Positions 11,700 to 21,186 of a DNA stretch of 64,000 nt are shown here, one piece after another. Under the pieces are notes generated by a model. It ran no database searches. It saw only the letters and a program-made list of their open reading frames with translations, and was not told where the DNA came from. Positions within the stretch are counted from its first letter, which is position 1. Every line of letters starts with the position of its first letter. The stretch comes from Megaustenia siamemsis (Eukaryota > Mollusca > Gastropoda > Stylommatophora > Ariophantidae): positions 32,958,534 through 33,022,533 of the forward strand of contig JAVIAB010000092.1 in assembly GCA_032433765.1 (NCBI GenBank). The letters are read 5' to 3'. The translations under genes were made by a program, and so were the position numbers.

Positions 11700-12187
11700 T
11701 CTTGATAGCTTCATTTTCCTTAGTTTTATAAACTCGTCACTGTCTCCCTTAGTTTCATAAACTCGTCACCGTCTCCCTTAGTTTCATAAACTCGTCACCG
11801 TCTCCCTTAGTTTCATAAACTCGTCACTGTCTCCCTTAGTTTCATAAACTCGTCACTGTCTCCCTTAGTTTCATAAACTTGTCACCGTCTTCCTTAGTTC
11901 CATAAATGGGACAAAGATGGCTGCCAGCAACAGAACTAAAAATGGTCAGCAACTCAAGCTGACTGCTTGCCCCAAGATTGATGAACCAGAGCTATCTAGA
12001 TCCTACTCCCTCCACCTCTTTGGGGTGGTGCCCCTAGAAACAGACTGACCAGTCTAGTCTCCTATGTGGGTATGGATCAAGAGGAAATGCAAACTGCTAC
12101 TACAAAACGCCATGCTGAAAGTGGATTGTTTGGCCAAATGGCACAAATTAAATGACAAAACAAGACATCTACATTTTTAGGTCTTAC
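11700..12187 (-). repeat. Dispersed repeat R2, copy 2, with seven 29-bp units
   Basis: Reverse complement of 8133-8520. The 29-bp units (CTCCCTTAGTTTCATAAACT type) occupy about 11713-11910, seven in all. The repeat ends abruptly in TTTTTAGGTCTTAC against the Penelope RT fragment at 12187. This junction suggests that R2 may be the terminal or untranslated part of that element, or that the element inserted beside it. Confidence 0.85.
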
Positions 12188-12475
12188 GGCAAGTCAGTCA
12201 GTCCAAAGACATCATCAATGTACCGGAGGTATTTAATGGGCAGGGGGCCACGGTACGAATTCAGTATTTGATGTTCAAGGTAACCCATGAACAGGCAAGC
12301 ATAACTAGGACCCATCTTGGTTCCCATTGCTACCCCACTCACCTGGTCATAGAATTGGCCATTGAATTCAAAAGTATTAAGGTTGAGAACAAGTTCAGTG
12401 AGATGGGGGAGAGTAGAAGTATCCACGGATGGATGTTTTCTTTGGTCAAGAAAGAATTGAAGCCGGTACATTGAT
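12187..12475 (-). pseudogene. Penelope-like reverse transcriptase fragment, minus strand
   Basis: Minus-strand reading gives a central RT segment with FNGQFYDQVSGVAMGTKMGP, ACLFMGYLEHQ and the catalytic KYLRYIDDVFGL. The long conserved A-M-G-T block and the YIDD variant of the catalytic box are typical of Penelope-like elements, which are distinct from LINEs. It runs into repeat R2 right after the catalytic box. The other half of the RT lies on the opposite strand, beginning at 12463, and repeats the YIDD segment. Confidence 0.85.
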
Positions 12476-13616
12476 GATGTCTTTGGACTGACTGACTTGC
12501 CGGAAGATGACATATCTAGGTTCATCGACTATATTGGTAACTTTCACAAATCCATCAAGATTACATCTTATATCTCTACCTCGTCCGCCACTTTTCTTGA
12601 CCTGGTCGTCTCCCTTGGTACCTCCAGCCTCCACACTTCCGTCTTCTATAAACCCACGGACGCCCACTGCTATCTTCTCTACACCTCGTCTCATCCATCT
12701 CACTGCAGAGATTCCATTCCATATTCTCAATTATTACGACTTCGTCGTATCTGCCAGGATGATCACGATTTTCTTCAACAAGCCCACCTGATGTTAAATT
12801 TCTTTAGGCGTCGTCTCTACCCTGATTTGGTTCTCCAATCTGCCTTTAAGAGAGCTCTCGATATTCCCCATTCGGTGGCACTCACCCCATCCAATGCCGT
12901 TCCTCTGATAGGACCATATTTACCCTCACCTACCACCCCCATAACTTGGCTGCGATGAGGATCCTTAACCGGTATCGCTCTATTCTCCACTCAGATCCTA
13001 CTACCCGCCTACTTTTCAGTGATCCTCCTTTGGTCGCCTTCAAACGTGACAAGAGTCTGAGAGACATTCTTGTCACTAGCCGCCTCCCCCGCTCAAACCA
13101 CAAACACCTTGGTACTGTTCCTTGTGGACGTCGAGTTTGCAGAACTTGTGACTACGTGCTTTGCACCGATTCAGTCTTGTTCCGTAATAAGCGATTCGAC
13201 ATCAAGGAGGGGTTCACTTGTGTGTTGCGTAATATCATCTACACCATAATATGCAAGCACTGCCAGATGACGTATGTGGGTGAAAGTGGTGAAGCTTGAG
13301 TGAAAGATTTTGTGAGCATCTTCGTGATGTTGAGCAAAAGACTGGCAGCCCGGTGTCTGCCCATTTCAACTCCCCTGGACATAGTGGTAAACTCGACATG
13401 CAAGTTACTGGCATTGTCTCATGTCACTCTAGCAATCGCAGCAGGTTCGCCCTTGAGAATCGCCTTATTGCCCAGTTGGGTTCGCTGTCCCCCCCAAGGA
13501 ATGAACATATCACTCTCATACTCATAGGACACCCACTACATATTTCATACCCCCATGCACTACTTAACCTGTATATATTTGTCTGCACATGTATTGGCAC
13601 ATTTGGACTCCTTTGA
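12463..13616 (+). pseudogene. Penelope-like element: RT C-terminus and GIY-YIG endonuclease
   Basis: Starts at RYIDDVFGLTDLPEDD, followed by ATFLDLVVSLG, SVFYKPTDAHCYL and SSHPSHCRDSIPYSQ. These are the RT thumb landmarks of Penelope-like elements. After a frameshift near 12950 comes a cysteine-rich linker (CGRRVCRTCDYVLC). A GIY-YIG domain follows, IIYTIICKHCQMTYVGESGE, interrupted by a stop/frameshift at about 13299 and then RFCEHLRDVEQ...SAHFNSPGHS. Such elements encode an RT joined to a GIY-YIG nuclease that nicks the target. Two frame breaks and the missing N-terminus make it dead. Confidence 0.88.
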
Positions 13617-13989
13617 GTTTTTCTTTGTGGGCCTTGCTGCAATATATGTGCCGATTTATGCTTGTACGCATGCATTGTTACATACACATACTTATGTTTA
13701 CACATCAGTTCGGGGGGTGCATACACAGAGTTAGACGTGCATAGTTTACTCATATCCTGTACCCACCTCCCCATATTTTTAGAACCCTTCCTTTCCGTCT
13801 TCTCACCTGACTTCCTGTCTAGAGAGATTTATAATCGGTCCTGTCGTATCAATTCAGTCCATTTGGAGACTGACCCAGCTCAGGAACACAGGGAAGTGAC
13901 CATTTTTTATTTTTCCTCTCTTTAGTATCTAGTATATTATTGCCATGTAGTTAGATTTGTTAATATATCGTTATATATAATTTTTGTAT

Positions 13990-14075
13990 TTGTTGTTCGT
14001 CCAGATGAAGGCCTACTTGGCCGAAACGTCGACTTTTGTTTCGTCCATTACCACGTAAAGCTGTCACCTTACCAC
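13990..14075 (+). ncRNA. Hammerhead-ribozyme-like motif at the Penelope element 3' end
   Basis: GTC, then CAGATGA, a GGCC-TACTT-GGCC stem-loop, GAAAC and GTC/GAC match the hammerhead layout (stem I GUC/GAC, core CUGAUGA, stem II, GAAA, then a minimal stem III AC/GU before the cleavage C). Penelope-like elements are known to carry hammerhead motifs in their terminal repeats. Here core position 4 is A instead of U, so this copy is probably impaired. It is followed by CACGTAAAGCTGTCACC, a tail shared with the other copies in this window. Confidence 0.6.
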
Positions 14076-14099
14076 TTTTTTCTAAACAAAAAAAGGGCT

Positions 14100-14785
14100 A
14101 ATCACTCTGTGTCAGATGATTGGAGAGGGTCACTTGAATGCAGAGAGGAGTGGAACAGTGTCAATGCCATAGTTGGCAGGGGAAAAGATAAACTGTGGGT
14201 AAAAGAACAGGAGTATAAAAGTAGAGGACAGACTTGAGAAGGGGGGCTTCTATTTTTAGACTCCAAACTAGGAACAACAGAGATAACCACGCACTAGTGA
14301 CCGATAGGAATTGAGATAGTCACAGAAGAACTTCAACAAGAGAAGAGACTAGAAATTTAAGAAATAGAGAAGCAGAACTACAGGAAAACAGAATTATAAT
14401 TACAGATCGGAATTAGAAGTCACACACCAGAACTAGAGGACGAGAACTAGAACAAGAGATGGAGATATAGAGATAGGCACCAAGATAGCCACTGGAGAAC
14501 GTTAGAAACAGAAGACACAGATGAAAGAGAAACAATAGATAGAGAGACAGCTAAAATATCCACTATACGAATAGCTGAGGTACAACACCGACGGCAGTCG
14601 AAATACTTCAGCGGCCAAGACTGTTAACAGATCGAACGAGTATCTACAGAAATGCTAGGATGGATAGCCTGATAGTATCTATATGTATATAGATAATAAA
14701 TGATGACTTATTTATAACACACCAAGTTTGTTCATTCTTGAATGTGTGGTTGTTGTGTCATATACGAAGAACAATTAGAACACGG
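14100..14785 (-). repeat. Dispersed repeat R1, copy 2 (inverted)
   Basis: The reverse complement starts TATAGCCGTGTTCTAATTG and follows the R1 layout: TA-rich block, GCCGCTGAAGTATTTCGACT, ACCTCAGCTATTCGTA, then the CT-rich part. It is clearly more diverged from 6960-7560 than the copy at 63641 is. No coding capacity is seen. Confidence 0.7.
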
Positions 14786-14796
14786 CTATAGGTAGT

Positions 14797-15125
14797 ACAA
14801 AATCACTAACATAGAATTATGGAAATGTACCAGTCAAATACCAGTGGATAAAGAGATACAGCGAAGTCGATGGCGTTGGATAGGACACACACTGCGGAAG
14901 CCAACTGAGAGTATTACTCAACAGGCCTTTTTTGGAATCCCCAGGGGAAATGACAAAGAGGAATACCAAGGAATTCTTGGAGAATACAGATAGAAGAAGA
15001 GATGAACATAATGGAGAAGACATGGAATGATCTTAAAAGAATGGCAAGAAACAGAACGACTTGGAAAGTGTTTGTTGAAGACCTATGCTCCACAGGGAGC
15101 TGAAAGGTAGAAGAAGAAGAAGTAA
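14797..15125 (+). mobile_element. LINE family C 3' end
   Basis: Frames read ITNIELW, WRWIGHTL-like, LFWNPQGK-like and the final RTTWKVFVEDLCSTGS, followed by a GAAGAAGAAGAAG tail at about 15110-15122. It has at least two frameshifts compared with the better copy at 39806-40245. Confidence 0.8.
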
Positions 15126-15598
15126 TAATTACTCAGAATTTATACCATCATTTCATCGACACTGAATTTTTTTTGCTGTGTATTTTGATTTTTTTGTAAT
15201 TGTTGTTGAAATAGCGAAGGTTTTAATAACATTGTAAAATATTTGTTTGTTGGTCAAACGTTTTAAGAACTACGGTTAACCACAATTTGTTGTTAATTCC
15301 ACAGGTACAGTACTAATCATAATTTTCCTTTTATTTCAGTAACCCTGAGACCAGATTTAAATTGCTGATTTTGTTTGTTAAAAGTGAAATTAAGTGATGT
15401 TAACTGTTAATTTATTTTAAAAGATAAATTAAAGTGTCACTGCAGTTAGGTTATAGCCCTCCAGAAAACAAGTACAACATACATAGTCAAGTATAAAGTA
15501 CAGTCGCAATATAAACCTCAACAGTGAAAAGACCGAATGCACAGGTAGGTCTAGGCAGCCTAATTAATTTCCAGTAGTTTATTATATCACAAGAAGAC

Positions 15599-15823
15599 AT
15601 GGAAGGTAGACAAAACATAAAAACAAACAGTTGTAAAGTAATAATAGTAGAACAATTAGAGAATGACATTAAGGAACTGCAGTTTAGAAAGTATTTTAAT
15701 AAATTTGGCGAAATAAGGTTTTTTAAATTAATAGATAGGCCAGATGAGACAGAGAAATCCATAATACTATACAAAGATAGTACTATTGTAAACAACATTT
15801 TAAACAGGATGATCGCGAAATAA
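15599..15823 (+). pseudogene. Small RRM-like ORF, possible ORF1 start of a mobile element
   Basis: A 74-residue ORF with CKVIIVEQLENDIKELQFRK, then YFNKFGEIRFFKLI. The pattern I-I-V-E-x-L followed 20-odd residues later by F-x-x-F-G-x-I-x-x-x-K resembles the start of an RNA-recognition motif. The coiled-coil ORF lies 450 bases downstream in the same direction, with stops between. RRM plus coiled coil is the design of ORF1 proteins of several LINE groups, so I suggest a decayed ORF1. No closer identity can be given from sequence alone. Confidence 0.4.
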
Positions 15824-16276
15824 CAAATTAAAAGTTGAAGTTTACTGTCCTGTAAGAAGAAAGATATGAAAGAAAAAGACAAATGAATTTTTAAACACTG
15901 ATAATAGGCAAACAATGTGCAAGATACCTTAAATTGACTGGACTATAAGTAGTATAGCTTAAGAATCAATAATATAATTACAAAAGAAAATGACAGTAAT
16001 TTTATTAGAGAGACAGACATAGCGGAAGGCAGAGCAGAATACAAAGGAATTAATAAGAAGCAAGAAGATGCTGATAGAAAAGTAATAGTGACACAAGTAA
16101 GTTGTGCACAAACACAGATGGTAGAAGTCAGAGAAAAAACAAAACGTAAAGATAAAATTACACAGAAAAAGATGAGATGAAGTTCTTTGCCTTAAAGCAA
16201 GACTAGAAAAGAGACACTGATTCTCTAAATGTTGTTGCTGAAGAGAATAAATTAAAGGAAATAAACAACACAATAA

Positions 16277-16642
16277 ATGACACAGTTGAAGGAGAAGGAT
16301 GAAATAAGATTAGAAGAAGTAATAGAAAAACAGAAGAAAACAGAGACAGAATTGGTTGCAGCAATGAAAACAGGGTCTCACTATATTAAAGGAGACCACA
16401 AATTTTGTAGAACTGGTGACTTGGTGGAAGAAAACAAATTGCTTAAGCAACAGATAGCTAAGTTAGAAAAAGAGAATCATATATTTAAAAAATGGGCTGA
16501 TACTGGAGTACATAAAGGACATAATGAAAGTGTAGGTGTGAATAGACTGAGGAAGATTAGCCCTAGGACTAAGTGTGATGAAGAATCTAGTGGTATGGAA
16601 GAGGATAGATGGAATCTGAGACACCATAGAATTAACAGATGA
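16277..16642 (+). pseudogene. Coiled-coil ORF fragment of a mobile element (right copy)
   Basis: A 121-residue ORF with E/K/Q-rich heptads (LEEVIEKQKKTETELVAAM, then LLKQQIAKLEKENHIFKKW), a near-identical copy of 1655-2020. After its stop, another frame continues with a lysine-rich stretch (KWTEKKKKKKRKAAL) up to about 16795. I infer a decayed ORF1-type protein that also includes the RRM-like piece at 15599-15823. It has no known enzymatic motif. Confidence 0.5.
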
Positions 16643-17126
16643 TGAGCAAAAACAGTGTGAAGATGATGTCAAAAACACAATGATATATCTATCAGAAAAG
16701 GGATACTTAACTGAGGGAGAGGAAGAGGAGATGAGAATGTCTACCAAATGGACAGAGAAAAAGAAGAAGAAGAAAAGAAAGGCGGCCCTAAGTGGTAATT
16801 TATGTCAGACTATTATATGATAATCAATAGATGATTTAAATAAAAGCAGGTTTAGGTAATTCGTAGACCACAAGGAAGAAACAGATACATTTAGCAGACA
16901 GAGCGAAGGAAGTATGTAGAAAAGGGATACCTCTTAACAGCTAGTAATGACTGTATAGAAGGAACAACTGTAAAATATAAAAAAATTAAGTGATAACCAG
17001 AATGGAACACATTTTGTCGCAACAGACATTTAAGAAGGATAAGGTAGGAAAGAGATGAAACAAAAGTCGTTTACAGACTACAGAGTTTAACAGAAGAAGC
17101 TTTCATGAGACATAGCATGATCTAGA

Positions 17127-17509
17127 TGCATCATCATCATCATGTGCTGTACTGGTTGGCGTTGGCAATCATGTCCTTCCACAATCTTCTATCCACAGTG
17201 CATCGTATGAGTTCTGTTGTTGACTGTTTTCCTTGCCATGACACCAAGCTATCCAGTATTTTCTCTCTTTGTCTTCCGCGATCTCTCTTTCCCTGCAATT
17301 TGCTAGTTGTAACCAAGTATTCCAACTTTCCTCTTCTCATGATGTGCCCAAAAAATGTTGATTGCTTCTTTCTGATGTTCTTTAAGAGCTCCCTTTTTTG
17401 TGTTGGCCTCTTTGAGAACTTTCTCATTGGTCTTTTTAGCTGTCCAGGGAACTTTCAACATTCTTCTGAGAAATCCCATCTCTGTGGCCTCTAATCGTCT
17501 TTTCATTTG
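17127..17509 (-). mobile_element. LINE family A 3' end inserted in the right arm
   Basis: Minus-strand C-terminal fragment (FLRRMLKVPWTAKKTNE, then FFGHIMRRGKLEYLVTT and VDRRLWKDMI) with a CATCATCATCAT tail at its left end. The target-site duplication is CTAGA at 17122-17126 and 17510-17514. The left arm at 1172-1176 shows the single unduplicated site, so the insertion boundaries are well supported. Confidence 0.88.
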
Positions 17510-17861
17510 CTAGAAGCATAGATTAGTTATAATTACAGGTTACAGTAATGAACATAGATGGATTGAGGCATGATGTAGGAATGAGGTAAAGAGATGAATA
17601 CAATGAGCTTTAGTGAGAATCACCAAGAAGGTGAATATGTGAATTTTAATAGTGACACTAAATATATGATTTATGAAGAGAAATAGAAGAGATGTAAAGG
17701 AGAATAATAGTAGACAAGAGAACTGAGGGAAAAGAGTGATAACCTCAGATGAGCTAGGAGAGTAATTCTACCAATGATGAGATTGGTGACTCTTGAGAAG
17801 TTGGTCAGAACTAAATTGGATGGTAATCCAAGTTTACAATTGACTAAATAATTAGTGCATT

Positions 17862-18113
17862 GGAGATGATGTAAGATAACCTAGAGGAAATTAGATTGTG
17901 AAGAGAGATAATGTGAGATAACCTAGAGGAAATTAGATTGTGAAGAGAGATGATGTAAGATAACCTAGAGGAAATTAGATTGTGAAGAGAGATGATGTAA
18001 GATAACCTAGAGGAAATTAGATTGTGAAGAGAGATGATGTAAGATAACCTAGAGGAAATTAGATTGTGAAGAGAGATAATGTGAGATAACCTAGATAAAA
18101 TTAGGTTGTGCAT
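17862..18113. repeat. 42-bp minisatellite, six units (right arm)
   Basis: Six exact 42-bp units in inverse orientation to the 16-unit array at 164-829 (ten fewer). The order of unit variants at both ends is the same in the two arrays, so the difference arose by internal expansion or contraction. Confidence 0.95.
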
Positions 18114-18693
18114 GAAGAAAATTATGTGAAATATAAAAGATTGCTGAGATAGAATACTCAGAGGAAATTGTATGAGAAGAAACAAGCAGTGGTTGCAAGT
18201 GAAGCACACTGATGGAGGTTGGAACAACCTGATATTCTTGGAGAGCCAAGGATTCAGGAGCAAATTAAAAATATATAAACATGATGCCTGATAAGTCTGT
18301 CGACTTTGGCTCAAATTATGTATTTGGGAGTAAGGACGATGTGAATATTTGACTAAAAATTGTAGAGAATTGTAAGTCATGATATTTGTCGCAGCAGTTT
18401 CCAGAATGGAAAAGTCCTGCATGTAGAGATAAATGCAACTATTGGAGAAAAACACGAAGCACATGGATTAATAAGTTGAAGCAGAGATAGAGGGAGGATT
18501 ATGCTTGTAAAGATTGAAAGTTTTTAGAACTCAGTCACGATAATAAGTCACGATAATATAATCAAAGCAGTTAGGAAAGAACGGTCCTTCAAACAGTTCA
18601 GTTAATTGATGGGAGTCGATGGAAAACAAAGAGCTTACACGATTTTCGCATTAAGCAATGTTTTATTTATGTTGAAAAATAAAAAAATAAAAA

Positions 18694-19374
18694 AAATGGT
18701 ATGTTAGATGCTTTACGTGATAAGTGGACGACACAGACTAAACAACGTTTCGGCTCAATAGGCCTTCAGCAGGAACAAACAAGAAAAACACACACACAAA
18801 ACTAAAAACGAAACATTAAAACAAAAATATTCGAAATATGTAAACTTAGTAAAAGGACTAACCTAAGATATAAATATACTAAAGTAAACACTTAGGACGA
18901 AATACAAACATTAAGTAGCAGCTACTAGTACTAGTAAGGGGTTAAGGCAAAGAAATGCAAATGAATGCATAAAAATGCAAAGCTTCAGTAAAGCTGAATA
19001 TAAGGAAAAATTTAAAAATAAAAAAATGGTATGTTAGAAGCTTTGGAGCCGCGATAGCTCAGTGGTTAGTGAACTGGACTACCACGGACAAGGGGTAGGG
19101 TTCGATCCCAACCGACAGCTTCCGGGTTCACCCAGCCTTAAATGGGTACCGGATTTTTTTCTGGGAAAGTAAAGCAGCACGGGTGTAATACTGACCACAT
19201 TACCCCAAAAATCATGTGCTGAAGGTCTGTAAAATATAGGGTCACTAGCACCATATTTCCCTATACACCACTTGGCGTGACGGGGGTACTTTACTTTTTT
19301 TATGTTAAAAGCTTTACATGATAAGTGGACGACACAGACTAAACGACGTTTCGGCCCAATAGGCCTTCAGCAGG
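18694..19374 (-). mobile_element. Tandem pair of hammerhead-like repeats (retrozyme-like), split by a SINE
   Basis: Two direct copies of a segment running from AATGGTATGTTAG through GCTTTACRTGATAAGTGGAC to the minus-strand hammerhead-like core lie at 18694-18775 and 19024-19374. The second is interrupted by a SINE. On the minus strand the core reads CTGCTGA, a GGCC stem-loop, GAAACG, then a cleavage site GTC or GTT. Subtracting the SINE and its duplication, the period is about 335 bases, the size of the non-autonomous hammerhead retroelements called retrozymes. Core position 6 is C instead of A in both copies, so activity is doubtful. The 248-base spacer has no ORF. Confidence 0.55.
19045..19301 (+). 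mobile_element. tRNA-derived SINE 1, full length
   Basis: The head has a pol III A-box-like TAGCTCAGTGG and a B-box GGTTCGATCCC. A body with CACCCAGCC, AATGGGTACCGG and CTGGGAAAGTAAAGC follows, then a T-rich end. It is flanked by a 14-bp target-site duplication (ATGTTAGAAGCTTT at 19031-19044 and ATGTTAAAAGCTTT at 19302-19315, one difference). Other copies are at 35625-35879 and, head only, 33335-33407. Confidence 0.9.
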
Positions 19375-19633
19375 AAAAAAGGATTGATTATGTTACATGT
19401 TGGTATCTGTTGTACTTGTATTTCCGGAAATGTCATGTGGTTGTTATGTGTAATTATTGTCAGTGTTGAACTTGTGTTAGTTATATGAATCAACATTTAT
19501 ATGTTGATATTTATGCCAGCTGTAAATAATGAATGTTGATTCTATTTCAGTGATCCATAATACAGGACAACATAATTATATACTCATTCTTATGCTTATG
19601 TTTGATGTTCATTGTTGTACTCATGTTATTCAT

Positions 19634-19870
19634 CATCATCATCATCATCAAGTACCGGGCCTGCTGGCGTAGGTGATCATGTCACTCCACAACTTTCGAT
19701 CATGACAGTTATTTATCATTTCTGTTGTTGACCTTCTGCAAAGCCATTCTCTTAAGCTGTCTGGTATTTTTTCTCTTTGCTTCCCTCTAGCTCTTCGTCC
19801 CTCAATTTTTCCAGTTGTTACAATATATTCCAGTTGTTCTCTTCTCATTACATGGCCAAAAATGATGATT
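19634..19870 (-). mobile_element. LINE family A 3' end with target-site duplication
   Basis: A 237-bp minus-strand fragment (FGHVMRREQLEYIVTTGKI, then DRKLWSDMITYASRPGT) with a CAT-repeat tail. Exact 11-bp duplications, ATGTTATTCAT, lie at 19623-19633 and 19871-19881. It is 5'-truncated, as is usual for LINE insertions. Confidence 0.92.
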
Positions 19871-19881
19871 ATGTTATTCAT

Positions 19882-20690
19882 AGAGAATTATATTGTTGGG
19901 TACAGACTCAACATTTTCATTTACAGACAATTAAGAGCTGAGATGAGCTGAGTAAAAAGTGTTTAGATCAGAGTTCAGGTCCTCCAGAACAGACAAGTTG
20001 CTGAGTAGAAACTGTAAATTTTAGGGTTGCATTGCTGATCACATTTATGATGGGGCGTGGACTGTGGATGTTTTGTAGACTTATACATTGTTGCTTGGAG
20101 AATTTTGGGAAAAATATTGAGTAGAGACTTTGACATTTTAGGGTTACCTCCATTGGATATGGAGTATTGACTTGGAAGTCTTGATAATAGACTTTGAATT
20201 ATAGTGCAGTAGTACAAATACAAAATGGGACTTTGATTTATTTCAAGGATACTATATGTTGGACTGATTAAGAGCCTGATTTATTTTAAGGTTGTTATTC
20301 TTGATCGAATATTGACTTTGAATCATATATGAGTCTAATTTTGAAGATGGACTTAAGATTTATTTTGTTGTTGTCATGTCTTGAGTTTGACTTTGAAATT
20401 ATTTTTTGGAATGGGACTTTGTCTTTTAGCTAATGGATAAATGTCATGCATGATTTATTTTATATGCCTTATTGGATAATGTTTTTGATATATTTGATAA
20501 GTGTCATGCATTGGGTATGTACTTTGACTACTCTCTGTATGTTTGATGTTACAGTTGACATACAGCTGGCCTTTGTTGACGTAAAGTGACAATATTGTCA
20601 GATGAAATTGACTGGTAGGAATTGAAGACTACACGATTATAGTCTTTTAGTTTTCAGTAAGAAAATCTTTGCACATTTTCTCACTATAAA
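19882..20690. other. Non-coding stretch upstream of the zinc-finger gene
   Basis: No ORF of weight. The sequence is AT-rich with loosely repeated GACTTTGAATTAT and GATTTATTTT motifs. A 5' UTR exon of the zinc-finger gene may lie here or further left; I cannot place it. Confidence 0.4.
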
Positions 20691-20691
20691 A

Positions 20692-21078
20692 ATCGCATTT
20701 GTCTTGTTTGAATTGTGCTTAGTAGTTTACTTTTCATTTTTAGTTGTTTTAAGACTTCATCATTTGTTTTTTTTTTCCTTCCACCCAATTTTACCTATTC
20801 TTCTATATATCCACATTTCAAAGGCTTCAATTCTCTGTTCTGTTTTCTTGCCTAATGTCCATGTTTCTGCACCATATAGGAATATTGAGAAGATGTAACA
20901 TTTTGCTATTCTTAGTTTTAGCCCTGGTGTTATTTGTTTTGATGTTAGTATGTTCTTCATGACATTAAAATTAATGTTTGCCATTCCTATTCTTTTGTTT
21001 AATTCAATTTTACATTTTCCATCACTGGTTATATTATGTCCAAGGTAGTTGTAGTTTTGAATTGTCTCCAGGTCTACC
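20692..21078 (-). mobile_element. LINE family D fragment
   Basis: Minus-strand RT C-terminal region: LETIQNYNYLGHNITSDGKC, LKLRIAKCYIFSIFLYGAET and FEMWIYRRIGKIGWKEKK. It matches 36113-36700 closely. It ends about 80 bases before the acceptor site of the first coding exon of the zinc-finger gene, so it sits in the 5' intron. Confidence 0.85.
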
Positions 21079-21186
21079 ATCACATCCTGTAGTTAAAATG
21101 ACTAGTTTTCAGATCTGCACCCAATAAACTGTTTATCCAGTAATGCCTTTTCATTTTGCAGGGTGATTCTGAAAATCTAACCTGAC

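Larger units (their letters stand above)
15783..18276 (+). repeat. Right arm of the outer inverted repeat
   Basis: Reverse complement of 1-3283, less the private insertions. It contains the coiled-coil ORF remnant, a 383-bp LINE A insertion (17127-17509) that the left arm lacks, and six units of the 42-bp minisatellite. It ends at CAAATTAAAAATATAT, matching the first bases of the window, so the full left arm may be longer. Identity outside the insertions is high, so the duplication is fairly recent or has been kept alike by conversion. Confidence 0.85.

Noticed and set aside
19045..19120. A functional tRNA gene
   Set aside because: A and B boxes are present but the sequence does not fold as a complete tRNA and is followed by a SINE body with target-site duplications.
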